This document shows positions 8,661-14,019 of a DNA stretch of 23,687 bases, piece by piece. Position 1 is the first letter of the stretch. Each line of letters begins with the position of its first letter. The position numbers and the translations under genes were made by a program. This stretch comes from a virus. Where the stretch lies: positions 1-23,687 of IMG/VR virus record IMGVR_UViG_3300030107_002348; one strand, 5' to 3'. The notes under the pieces are model-generated. The model worked only from the letters and a program-made list of their open reading frames with translations. It was not told the DNA's origin and made no database searches.

Positions 8661-8680
8661 AAGACATTAGGTGATGTCTT
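8661..8680 (+). other. Small hairpin after the HNH gene
   Basis: A perfect 7-bp stem (AAGACAT / ATGTCTT) with a 6-base loop, three bases before the terminator at 8683. It may protect the mRNA 3' end or help termination. Confidence 0.45.
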
Positions 8681-8682
8681 GT

Positions 8683-8721
8683 AAAAAGGCAAAGGGAATC
8701 CGACAAAACCTTTGCTTTTTT
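8683..8721 (+). terminator. Strong rho-independent terminator closing the lysis/nuclease transcript
   Basis: The stem AAAAAGGCAAAGG pairs with CCTTTGCTTTTTT (one G-U pair, A/U base extension), with a loop of about 13 bases and a run of six Ts. It marks the end of the late transcript that begins near 14009 and continues through the window ends. Confidence 0.85.
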
Positions 8722-8728
8722 ATTTAAG

Positions 8729-8760
8729 TGTATTAAAATACATATGGTATAATAGTTTTA
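8729..8760 (+). promoter_or_regulatory. Extended -10 promoter for the noncoding RNA, with an operator-like palindrome
   Basis: TGGTATAAT (8745-8753) is a perfect -10 with a TGn extension. The -35 region is poor, as is usual for extended -10 promoters. The inverted repeat TGTATT-AA-AATACA (8729-8742) lies just upstream of the TGn and could bind a repressor such as the RHH protein at 9328. The predicted start is near 8760. Confidence 0.7.
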
Positions 8761-8853
8761 CAAACAGTAAGTCTATCCTTGAGATAGCACAACAACCACT
8801 GTTTCTTCTCGTCTCCGAGCGCCAGCAAACCCACGCTGGCGCTCTCTTTATTT
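8760..8853 (+). ncRNA. Candidate phage small RNA with an anti-Shine-Dalgarno seed
   Basis: The segment lies between an extended -10 promoter and a terminator and has no ATG. It can fold as AAACAGT/ACTGTTT (8762-8768 with 8798-8804) enclosing CTATC/GATAG (8773-8777 with 8783-8787), then a 12-base unpaired linker CTTCTCGTCTCC (8805-8816), then the terminator stem. The linker is the exact reverse complement of GGAGACGAGAAG. Ribosome-binding sites at 8928, 9559, 12815 and 13003 match 10, 11, 8 and 10 bases of it, and the one at 13339 matches with one G-U pair. The architecture is that of a trans-acting bacterial sRNA that would block initiation of early genes. It could instead be a leader of the 8939 gene, read when the terminator fails. 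Expression is not shown by sequence alone. Confidence 0.6.
8817..8853 (+). terminator. Rho-independent terminator ending the noncoding RNA
   Basis: A perfect 10-bp GC-rich stem (GAGCGCCAGC / GCTGGCGCTC) with an 8-base loop, followed by TCTTTATTT. It is very stable, and with the promoter at 8745 it defines a transcript of about 90 nt. Confidence 0.82.
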
Positions 8854-8878
8854 AACAAACAAGTAATAAAATGAGCCC

Positions 8879-8912
8879 TTGACATATTATAAATATTTGT
8901 TATAATATTGAT
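8879..8912 (+). promoter_or_regulatory. Consensus early promoter with overlapping inverted repeat
   Basis: TTGACA (8879-8884), a 16-base spacer and TATAAT (8901-8906) preceded by TGT give a near-perfect sigma-70 promoter with extended -10. A 9-bp perfect inverted repeat, ATATTATAA (8884-8892) and TTATAATAT (8900-8908), covers spacer and -10 and is a likely operator. It drives the gene at 8939. Its core is repeated at 9513. Confidence 0.85.
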
Positions 8913-8927
8913 ATTGAGATAAACAAA

Positions 8928-8937
8928 GGAGACGAGA
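8928..8937 (+). promoter_or_regulatory. Extended Shine-Dalgarno GGAGACGAGA (copy 1)
   Basis: Ribosome-binding site of the 8939 gene, one base before its ATG. Ten bases are complementary to the linker of the candidate RNA at 8760-8853. Confidence 0.8.
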
Positions 8938-8938
8938 G

Positions 8939-9307
8939 ATGATTAATTTACACGAGAAATTAGACAGAGAATACAATGAAAGAAAAGCTAAAAGCGTTGT
9001 GGCTTTTGGTACTATCTTCAAAAGCAGTTGGGGACACGGTCAGAGCAACGTATCGTTTTTTGAGGTAGTTGACTGCACACCTTCCGGCAAGAGTATCATA
9101 GTCAGACAGTTAGCAACCTCCGCAGTGGAATCAACTGAAACATATGACATGATAGTTCCTGATGAGTATTCTTATATTAGCGACATTACTACATATAGAG
9201 TTAGCAAAGCTAATGATGAGTATTGTTTCAAGGTTGGATATGGTGAGTATGCGTTTGAATGGAATGGAGAACCAGCACATAAAACAAATTCAGGGTATGG
9301 CCACTAA
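8939..9307 (+). CDS. Early phage protein with SWGxxQ motif, function unknown
   Basis: A 122-residue protein, the first gene after the strong early promoter. Residues about 20-50 read GTIFKSSWGHGQSNVSFFEV, resembling a small conserved phage protein type with an SWG-(Y/H)-(D/G)-Q-(T/S)-N-V core, and the C-terminus ends in YGH as in those proteins. Their function is not known to me. It is soluble and mixed alpha/beta. Its ribosome-binding site is the extended GGAGACGAG type. As first gene of the early transcript it is a candidate for host takeover or early regulation. Confidence 0.75.
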   Translation: MINLHEKLDREYNERKAKSVVAFGTIFKSSWGHGQSNVSFFEVVDCTPSGKSIIVRQLATSAVESTETYDMIVPDEYSYISDITTYRVSKANDEYCFKVGYGEYAFEWNGEPAHKTNSGYGH

Positions 9308-9327
9308 GCCATACCAAAGGAGATATT

Positions 9328-9516
9328 ATGAGAGTTAAAATAGTAGAAGATACAGAGAAGGACAAAATATTGATCGGTGCACAAGTAGATATAGAAACAC
9401 ATAATGAGCTAGAAAAACTAGCAGAAGAACAAGACCGAACACTAGCAAGTATTTTGAGACAAGCTTTAAAGATGTATGTAAAACTGTTTAAAGAAAACCT
9501 ATCAGAATACAAATAA
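9328..9516 (+). CDS. Ribbon-helix-helix DNA-binding regulator
   Basis: A 62-residue protein of Arc/CopG (RHH) type. A short strand (ILIGAQVDI, about residues 14-22) is followed by helix A (THNELEKLAEEQ), a turn (DRT) and helix B (LASILRQALKMYVKLF). Such proteins bind DNA as dimers at short inverted repeats. It lies between two promoters that carry AT-rich inverted repeats (8884-8908 and 9518-9531) and near a third (8729-8742), so feedback control of the early region is a reasonable inference. Its site GGAGATATT lacks the ACGAG extension of its neighbours. Confidence 0.8.
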   Translation: MRVKIVEDTEKDKILIGAQVDIETHNELEKLAEEQDRTLASILRQALKMYVKLFKENLSEYK

Positions 9517-9546
9517 CATATTTATAAATATGTGTTATAATATACA
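9513..9546 (+). promoter_or_regulatory. Second early promoter/operator, a near-copy of the one at 8879
   Basis: ATAACA (9513-9518, four of six consensus bases), a 17-base spacer and TATAAT (9536-9541) with TGT extension. A 14-base perfect palindrome, ATATTTATAAATAT (9518-9531), lies in the spacer. Aligned with 8879-8915 most positions agree, so the two are duplicated control elements flanking the 8939 and 9328 genes. It would drive the ERF gene. Confidence 0.75.
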
Positions 9547-9558
9547 TATTAACATAAA

Positions 9559-9569
9559 GGAGACGAGAA
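9559..9569 (+). promoter_or_regulatory. Extended Shine-Dalgarno GGAGACGAGAA (copy 2)
   Basis: Ribosome-binding site of the ERF gene, ending immediately before its ATG. It has the longest match, 11 bases, to the linker of the candidate RNA. Confidence 0.8.
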
Positions 9570-10151
9570 ATGGACAACACAGTTTTAGGCAGTGCACTAA
9601 ACGACAAGATCATTCATGCGTTAGTAAATTTTCACAAAGTAATAGAGGATTATCCTATAACTAAAGACACAAAGGGATACAACTATATGTATGCTAGTTT
9701 GGACTCCGTGTTATCAGCTATAAGAAAACCATTAACTGATTGCGGTTTAGTAATAGTGCAAAGTTTGAAGCACCAAGATAACGAAGACTACCCAACAATA
9801 GTCACAAGTTTATATCACACTAGTGGGCAGTGGCTTCAATCTGAGCTTGCAATTAGACCCACTAAGTCGGATGCCCAGGGTGTAGGTAGTAGTATTAGTT
9901 ATGCTCGTAGATACAGTATTTTAGCTTTACTAAATTTAGCACCAGAGGATGATGATGGAGCTGAAGCAAGTAAGCCTGGTGGAAATATGGCCGATATGAT
10001 GAAAATTAAAGAACACAATAATAATGTAAAAAAAGCTGAGGAGTCAGGGTTGACAGTGGGACGCTTGTACGCTAAGTCCAATGTGCCAAAAGCCATATTA
10101 GTAGATCTACAAGAGGAATTACAAGAATTATGGGAGGCGCTAGATGTTTAA
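9570..10151 (+). CDS. erf: ERF-family single-strand annealing protein
   Basis: A 193-residue recombinase of the ERF family, which anneals complementary single strands in phage recombination and genome circularisation. The family pattern is clear: YNYMYASLDSVLSAIR (residues about 36-51), LTDCGLVIVQ, TSLYHTSGQWLQS, QGVGSSISYARRYSILALL, then EDDDGAEA. Residues after about 135 are a less conserved tail that ends in a Glu/Leu-rich helix. It is transcribed from the promoter at 9513 and carries the extended early ribosome-binding site. No partner exonuclease is recognised nearby. Confidence 0.93.
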   Translation: MDNTVLGSALNDKIIHALVNFHKVIEDYPITKDTKGYNYMYASLDSVLSAIRKPLTDCGLVIVQSLKHQDNEDYPTIVTSLYHTSGQWLQSELAIRPTKSDAQGVGSSISYARRYSILALLNLAPEDDDGAEASKPGGNMADMMKIKEHNNNVKKAEESGLTVGRLYAKSNVPKAILVDLQEELQELWEALDV

Positions 10152-10245
10152 CGAAATATTTGACATAGTACAAGAGCACGGTCCGTTTTTATTGGTTTGT
10201 ATAGGTTTGCTAACACTTCACGGAGTGTTAGCATGGAGGGAATAA
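10144..10245 (+). CDS. 33-residue single-span membrane micro-protein
   Basis: A short gene with ATG 10144 overlapping the ERF end by 8 bases and its stop directly abutting the next ATG (TAAATG). A good ribosome-binding site (GGGAGGCG) lies 7-8 bases upstream. The product has an acidic N-terminus (MFNEIFDIVQEHG) and one hydrophobic segment (PFLLVCIGLLTLHGVLAW). Tight packing between two real genes supports it. Function unknown. Its codons also form a perfect hairpin at 10209-10232. Confidence 0.6.
   Translation: MFNEIFDIVQEHGPFLLVCIGLLTLHGVLAWRE
10209..10232 (+). other. Perfect hairpin just before a ribosome-binding site
   Basis: GCTAACACT pairs with AGTGTTAGC (9 bp, loop TCACGG). It is followed one base later by the TGGAGGG site of the 10246 gene, so it could tune translation of that gene or slow ribosomes on the micro-gene. 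There is no T run, so it is not a normal terminator. Confidence 0.6.
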
Positions 10246-10650
10246 ATGTCTATATTAAATCAAATTCTACTAAGGATATTGAAAAAACATGAAGGATTAG
10301 ACCAGCGCATATCATCAAAAGATTTACTATATAGATTAAATGTGTTAGAAAAAACCAGTAACAGACGTATGAGGATAGCCATAGAGGAATTAAGGGCTAC
10401 TCCAGAAGGTTGTAGAATAGTTAGTACAACAAAAAACGGAGGGGGTTATTTTTGGGCAAGCTCTAATGCAGAATTGATTAACCACCTGCAATCTGACGAA
10501 AACAGATGTCGTAATATGTGGATCAGAATTGCTAAACAAAAGAAAGCAAGTGGGTTAAGTTTTGATAAGGTGGAACAAAAACAATTTGATTTTGGATTTT
10601 CTAAAATATTAGATAAAAAAGATAAATTCAACAATCATTATGATTACTAG
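10246..10650 (+). CDS. Winged-helix DNA-binding phage protein
   Basis: A 134-residue basic protein. Residues about 8-70 resemble the winged-helix domain of a common phage protein type: LLRILKKHEGLDQRISSKDL, then RRMRIAIEELRATPEG, IVSTTKNGGGYFWASS (the wing) and a C-terminal helical region rich in Lys (NRCRNMWIRIAKQKKAS). These proteins are often annotated as hypothetical or as regulators in replication regions. It lies directly upstream of the replication initiator-like gene, so DNA binding near the origin is plausible. Confidence 0.68.
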   Translation: MSILNQILLRILKKHEGLDQRISSKDLLYRLNVLEKTSNRRMRIAIEELRATPEGCRIVSTTKNGGGYFWASSNAELINHLQSDENRCRNMWIRIAKQKKASGLSFDKVEQKQFDFGFSKILDKKDKFNNHYDY

Positions 10651-10801
10651 AGCGAGCGACTGTTGTGAATGGCTTGTAACCGTCATATCTGGGTGGTACC
10701 CAGAAGAAACCGGTACATGTGAGTATTGTCAACAGATGTGTGTAGTGGTATATTTAGATAATGAAGACGACGGAGAATATTATGAACAGACATTGGGTTA
10801 A
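10640..10801 (+). CDS. Cys-rich 53-residue protein
   Basis: ATG 10640 overlaps the end of the previous gene by 11 bases. The stop lies inside the start of the next gene (TAA at 10799-10801, next ATG at 10782). The product has CC at residues 8-9, then CEYCQQMC (residues 27-34), enough ligands for a small zinc site, and an acidic tail (NEDDGEYYEQ). Without this gene the stretch 10651-10781 would be an unusual gap in a tightly packed operon. Function unknown. Confidence 0.55.
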   Translation: MITRASDCCEWLVTVISGWYPEETGTCEYCQQMCVVVYLDNEDDGEYYEQTLG

Positions 10802-11228
10802 GTTGTGGATCAAAGCTCTTGACGACGCTTCTTTAGCAGTTTTGCCAGATAGTGAATGGAGATTAGCAATTGAGTGTTTTTTAGTTGCAGGCGAAAACGG
10901 TAACGATGGCCAATTACCTAAAGCTAAAGAGTTAGCTTGGCGCTTAAGAAGAAATGAAGAAGAAATGATAGTTATGTTAGATGAATTAATGATTGCTGGC
11001 ATAATTATCAAAAACGGTGACGATTATCTAGTTAAAAACTTTACAAAGCGACAAGGTGCCGTGACGGGAGCGTTACGACAAAAAAAATATCGTCACATAA
11101 ATGGTGACGAGTCGTCACAAACGCGTCATGAGACAAGAGAAGAGAAGAGAAGAATAAGAAAGAAGAAAAGAGAAGAGAAGAAAAACGGCCCCACAAAAAT
11201 AAATAACTTATTAGAAAGGTTATCATGA
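10782..11228 (+). CDS. Replisome organiser / replication initiator-like protein
   Basis: A 148-residue protein with N-terminus MNRHWVKLWIKALDDASLAV, then DSEWRLAIECFLVAGENG, KELAWRLRR, and NFTKRQGAVTGALRQKKYR. This pattern matches the N-terminal domain of phage replisome organisers. The C-terminus (residues about 117-139) is almost all Arg, Lys and Glu, ending in KINNLLERLS. I chose ATG 10782 because GGAG lies 6 bases upstream; ATG 10761 lacks a site. The usual C-terminal helicase-loading domain is missing, or supplied by the next gene, which overlaps by 4 bases (ATGA). The gene contains repeats that look like an origin (11017-11185). Confidence 0.72.
   Translation: MNRHWVKLWIKALDDASLAVLPDSEWRLAIECFLVAGENGNDGQLPKAKELAWRLRRNEEEMIVMLDELMIAGIIIKNGDDYLVKNFTKRQGAVTGALRQKKYRHINGDESSQTRHETREEKRRIRKKKREEKKNGPTKINNLLERLS
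11017..11185. other. Candidate replication origin: repeat cluster and purine tract
   Basis: TCGTCAC or its complement GTGACGA occurs at 11017-11023, 11090-11096, 11104-11110 and 11112-11118, with near-copies at 11061 (GTGACGG) and 11124 (CGTCAT). A tract of about 50 bases (11135-11185) follows, all purine except one T at 11155. Iterons beside an easily melted or unusual tract inside the initiator gene is the arrangement of the lambda O/ori region. The alternative is that the tract only encodes the charged linker. Confidence 0.55.
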
Positions 11229-11644
11229 ACGAAAAGACACTAACGCAAAAACTATGCAGTCATTTAGGTTATTCTAAAGAGTTGTTGAATTATTATGTAA
11301 AAAACAAGGCGCATGTAGTAGATGATCTTGATGAAGCTATAAAATTGATACAAACAGCTCCGGGTATGAGCGAGGAAGTTTTAGAGCGTGCTATTGATGA
11401 TTTTCGTACATCTAATTGGAAAGTACGTAAAGGGGACAGGATATCGAATCACGTATTAGAACTTGCTGAGCATATACTTTTGTTTTGTGAAGATATAAAA
11501 CGAACAAAAACAGAATTGGATAAAGGTGGACTGTCATGGAGGGCCCAGATGCTTAACTCTGGCTTTGAACCTGAGCAGTTAGATGAAGTAATGTATAAAT
11601 TTGAATCTAAAAGGGATAAGAAGTGGGGTAGTTATTGCACATGA
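11225..11644 (+). CDS. Early protein of unknown function, coupled to the initiator gene
   Basis: A 139-residue protein overlapping the initiator-like gene by 4 bases (ATGA). It is mainly helical: LTQKLCSHLGYSKELLNYYV, DDLDEAIKLIQ, SEEVLERAIDDFR, then SNHVLELAEHILLFCEDIK and EQLDEVMYKFESKRDKK. No family is recognised. Its strict coupling suggests that it works with the initiator, for example as a helicase-loading partner, but nothing in the sequence proves this. Confidence 0.72.
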   Translation: MNEKTLTQKLCSHLGYSKELLNYYVKNKAHVVDDLDEAIKLIQTAPGMSEEVLERAIDDFRTSNWKVRKGDRISNHVLELAEHILLFCEDIKRTKTELDKGGLSWRAQMLNSGFEPEQLDEVMYKFESKRDKKWGSYCT

Positions 11645-11659
11645 TAATGGAGGTAAATA

Positions 11660-11974
11660 ATGAAGTCAGAAACTATTATCCCTAACTGGTATCACAACGT
11701 ACCAGAGTATAAGGCAGAGAGGAGAAGAGGTGTAAACAGTAAACTGTCTTATGCACAAATGAGGGAGCGCTATATAAAAAACTACAAAAATCGTAGGGTA
11801 CGTTGGAAAAGGTGCGTATGTGATGTAAATGAAATGTACGACGAGTGGGTCACTGCAGAGTACCACGACACAAGTATGGAGAGTGACTATATGCTTTATT
11901 TTGGGATGCGACATACAGTAGGAGGGTTTCCGCTTAAACCTTTGCCAATACTGGAGGAGGACGAGTATGAGTAA
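11660..11974 (+). CDS. Unknown basic protein
   Basis: A 104-residue protein with a clear ribosome-binding site (TGGAGGTAAATA). The first 60 residues are rich in Arg, Lys and Tyr (KAERRRGVNSKLSYAQMRE, then KNYKNRRVRWKRC). The C-terminus turns acidic (LEEDEYE). CVC occurs at about residues 52-54. A nucleic-acid-binding role is possible but not supported by a known domain. The end overlaps the next gene by 8 bases. Confidence 0.65.
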   Translation: MKSETIIPNWYHNVPEYKAERRRGVNSKLSYAQMRERYIKNYKNRRVRWKRCVCDVNEMYDEWVTAEYHDTSMESDYMLYFGMRHTVGGFPLKPLPILEEDEYE

Positions 11975-12308
11975 ATCAGAACTAGAGGAATTATTGGCTT
12001 TTCAAATTAAGGCTGTGGGTTTACCTGAGCCAGAGCGTGAATACCAATTTTATCCTAAAAGAAAGTTTAGGGCTGATTTCGCGTGGCCGCATTATCGGTT
12101 ACTGATAGAGGTAGAAGGTGGTATATGGTCTAAAGGTGCTCATGCTAGACCTAAAGGCATATTACGCGATATGGAAAAAGGTAACCTTGCTGCTTTGAAT
12201 GGTTGGATGTATTTGCGAGTATCAGCTGATGATATTAATGAGTTAAGAGCTATTGATTTGATAGAAACAGCATTGATATCGAAAGGGTGTAGCTATGACA
12301 AAAGCTAG
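11967..12308 (+). CDS. Vsr/DUF559-like PD-(D/E)XK nuclease
   Basis: A 113-residue protein matching small phage nucleases of the Vsr/DUF559 fold: EREYQFYPKRKFRADFAWPH, then RLLIEVEGGIWSKG, HARPKGILRDMEKGNLAALN, GWMYLRVSADD. The Asp of RADFAW and the Glu residues of IEVEGG are the likely metal ligands; the usual Lys of ExK is not obvious, as in other members with EVEGG. Such enzymes may resolve branched DNA or cut host DNA. Its site reads GGAGGACGAGT, a variant of the extended early ribosome-binding site. It overlaps both neighbours. Confidence 0.78.
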   Translation: MSKSELEELLAFQIKAVGLPEPEREYQFYPKRKFRADFAWPHYRLLIEVEGGIWSKGAHARPKGILRDMEKGNLAALNGWMYLRVSADDINELRAIDLIETALISKGCSYDKS

Positions 12309-12864
12309 ATATGTCAAACCTTTACTAAAACCATATAATCCCAAAAAAGAAGTACAACACTTTAAGCATATGTATGTATTTGTGGGTAGTCCACACCCTG
12401 ATCCGTTTTTTAGCTCAGGTGCAATTTTACATTCCTCACAAATAATGTCAGCCAGGCTAGGCATAATATATCCAATAAGACCAGGGGATATATTTTTGAA
12501 TTATCATTCGGGAAAACTACTAGCTTTGAAAAAAATAAGATCAAGCGAATATCGCGATCAAAAATTTAAAAATGGTAAACCAGTTAAGATAAGAAAAACG
12601 TATTGGGATTTATCGACTAGGGACCTTACAGAGCAGGAAACAAAATTAGTACAACCATTTGTAAAAAAAATAGAAAGAAATTTAAGATATAGAACATATT
12701 CGTATTGCGAGTCAGACAGGAAAAAAGAGTGGAGGGAATATAGACATAGAATAACAAGTGACGAAACTCGTGCTACGCTAAGTAAAGCACGTTATAAATA
12801 TTTAGCAAAAAAAAGGAGACGAAACAATGAAAGTGTCAGTTCACATGAGAGATCAAATAAATAA
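12295..12864 (+). CDS. Unknown early protein
   Basis: A 189-residue protein that starts inside the nuclease gene end. No family is recognised. The middle has KHMYVFVGSPHPDPFFSSG and RPGDIFLNYHSGKLLALKKI, a beta-rich barrel-like pattern. The C-terminal 70 residues are strongly basic (HRITSDETRATLSKARYKYL, then KKRRR), suggesting nucleic-acid contact. Its last 38 bases overlap the sigma region 3 gene in another frame, and its poly-A/Lys codons provide that gene's ribosome-binding site. Confidence 0.68.
   Translation: MTKARYVKPLLKPYNPKKEVQHFKHMYVFVGSPHPDPFFSSGAILHSSQIMSARLGIIYPIRPGDIFLNYHSGKLLALKKIRSSEYRDQKFKNGKPVKIRKTYWDLSTRDLTEQETKLVQPFVKKIERNLRYRTYSYCESDRKKEWREYRHRITSDETRATLSKARYKYLAKKRRRNNESVSSHERSNK
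12815..12822 (+). promoter_or_regulatory. Extended Shine-Dalgarno GGAGACGA (copy 3)
   Basis: Ribosome-binding site of the sigma region 3 gene at 12827, matching 8 bases of the candidate RNA linker. Confidence 0.7.
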
Positions 12865-13018
12865 ACTTCTTAGAGTTTCTCATTCCCTTACACAAAAACT
12901 TGGCCGTGATCCTACGGTTGAAGAATTAGCAAATTTGCTTGAAGTTACTCCTAAAAAGGTAGAAGATATGGTTCAAATAGCTCAATATTATTATGATCAC
13001 AAGGAGACGAGACAATGA
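12827..13018 (+). CDS. Stand-alone sigma-70 region 3 protein
   Basis: A 63-residue protein that is almost entirely sigma-70 region 3: VHMRDQINKLLRVSHSL (residues 5-21), then LGRDPTVEELANLLEVTPKK (residues 25-44) and VEDMVQIAQ. In E. coli sigma-70 the matching segment begins VHMIETINKL, where H455 and E458 contact the TGn of extended -10 promoters; here H6 and D9 take these places. There is no region 2 or 4, so it cannot act as a complete sigma factor. It may compete with, or modify, the host sigma on RNA polymerase, or bind DNA alone. The start is set by GGAGACGA 4 bases upstream. It ends in an ATGA overlap with the next gene. The domain call is strong; the role is inference. Confidence 0.82.
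   Translation: MKVSVHMRDQINKLLRVSHSLTQKLGRDPTVEELANLLEVTPKKVEDMVQIAQYYYDHKETRQ
13003..13012 (+). promoter_or_regulatory. Extended Shine-Dalgarno GGAGACGAGA (copy 4)
   Basis: Ribosome-binding site of the 13015 gene, inside the sigma region 3 gene end. Ten bases match the candidate RNA linker. Confidence 0.75.
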
Positions 13019-13338
13019 ATAACACTTCACAAAAAGTTAGGATTTCTATCAGAGATCAAGGGGAAACAAACTGGTGTTATATATATAGTATGCACATACC
13101 ACAAATTGGCGACCGTATAAGGATGTTTGCTGAAGACACCGACTTTAAGCCGCATGATTATTGCTTTACATCCAACAAGGATGTATTAAACAAAGACTAC
13201 TGTAACGACATTGTGTTTGATGGTGTGGTAATAAAAAGAGAATATTTATATGATACAAACGATTTTATAAAGGCAAGAGACGCAAACCCAGAAGCTGAGA
13301 AAGTCGAAAGATTAGCAGTGCATATAACTTTGGGATAA
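13015..13338 (+). CDS. Unknown early protein, beta-rich
   Basis: A 107-residue protein coupled by ATGA overlap to the sigma region 3 gene. It alternates strands and turns: KVRISIRDQGETNWCYIYSM, IPQIGDRIRMF, CNDIVFDGVVIKREYLY, and a final LAVHITLG. No domain is recognised. Coupled translation with the sigma-like protein suggests a shared function, possibly as a partner on RNA polymerase, but this is speculation. Confidence 0.7.
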   Translation: MNNTSQKVRISIRDQGETNWCYIYSMHIPQIGDRIRMFAEDTDFKPHDYCFTSNKDVLNKDYCNDIVFDGVVIKREYLYDTNDFIKARDANPEAEKVERLAVHITLG

Positions 13339-13347
13339 GGAGACGGG
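13339..13347 (+). promoter_or_regulatory. Extended Shine-Dalgarno GGAGACGGG (copy 5, one change)
   Basis: Ribosome-binding site of the 13351 gene. Its single difference from GGAGACGAG would still pair with the RNA linker as G-U. Confidence 0.65.
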
Positions 13348-13350
13348 ACA

Positions 13351-14019
13351 ATGAAAAATAAACTAGACACAATATTTAATGCAATAGGTAGGTATTTTGC
13401 AATAGTTATAATACCTATAGGCGTATTAGTGGGAACGGCAACAGCGTATAATAATCATATTAATCCGACTATTAAGGTTGAGGCCCCAATACAAGCGTTG
13501 TCAATGGATGAGGCGGAAGTAATAACAATACTGCCAGGATCTAAAATACAACGAGAGTTGATAGAACCAACATTGCCAAACCCTAGTGTAGATATTGCAA
13601 CACATACACCAGTCGTAGAGCCAACACAGGAGTCGAATATAGTTAGAGCTAGACTTTCACATTACTGGCCGCCCAATCTGGGGCCGAACTGTCACCCCGA
13701 TAACGTAATAAATGGGCAATGTACATCATGGCTCACCGATGGTCAGCGATGGCATCATTGGTCGTGGTGGCATGAGAAATATGATACAACTGCCTGCCCT
13801 CGTGAGTTTCCGCTTGGTACGAAATTCTATATACCTGCGCTTACTACTACAGTTTTATGTATCGATCGAGGCGGGGCTATAGAAACGCTACCAGATGGCT
13901 CTATATTCCTTGATTTACTGACGTGGGAAACACCATATATCAAAGGCGGAGAAATAGTTAGAGATATATACAGTCCTAGTGGTCATTACATTGTAGAGGT
14001 AAAGGTACTTGACAAATAA
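13351..14019 (+). CDS. Membrane-anchored 3D-like (double-psi barrel) wall protein
   Basis: A 222-residue protein. Residues about 14-33 form an N-terminal membrane anchor or uncleaved signal (YFAIVIIPIGVLVGTATAY). A Pro-rich spacer of about residues 45-95 follows, then an extracellular domain beginning ARLSHYWPP. The pattern PREFPLGTKFYIP, CIDRGGAI, IFLDLL resembles the 3D domain (PLGTxxYI ... DxGGAI ... ID), related to MltA-type and RlpA-type wall proteins. Four Cys (NCHP, GQCTS, ACPRE, LCIDR) may form disulfides outside the cell. It could remodel the wall during lysis or block superinfection. It ends the early operon, and its last bases contain the -35 of the late promoter. Confidence 0.68.
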   Translation: MKNKLDTIFNAIGRYFAIVIIPIGVLVGTATAYNNHINPTIKVEAPIQALSMDEAEVITILPGSKIQRELIEPTLPNPSVDIATHTPVVEPTQESNIVRARLSHYWPPNLGPNCHPDNVINGQCTSWLTDGQRWHHWSWWHEKYDTTACPREFPLGTKFYIPALTTTVLCIDRGGAIETLPDGSIFLDLLTWETPYIKGGEIVRDIYSPSGHYIVEVKVLDK

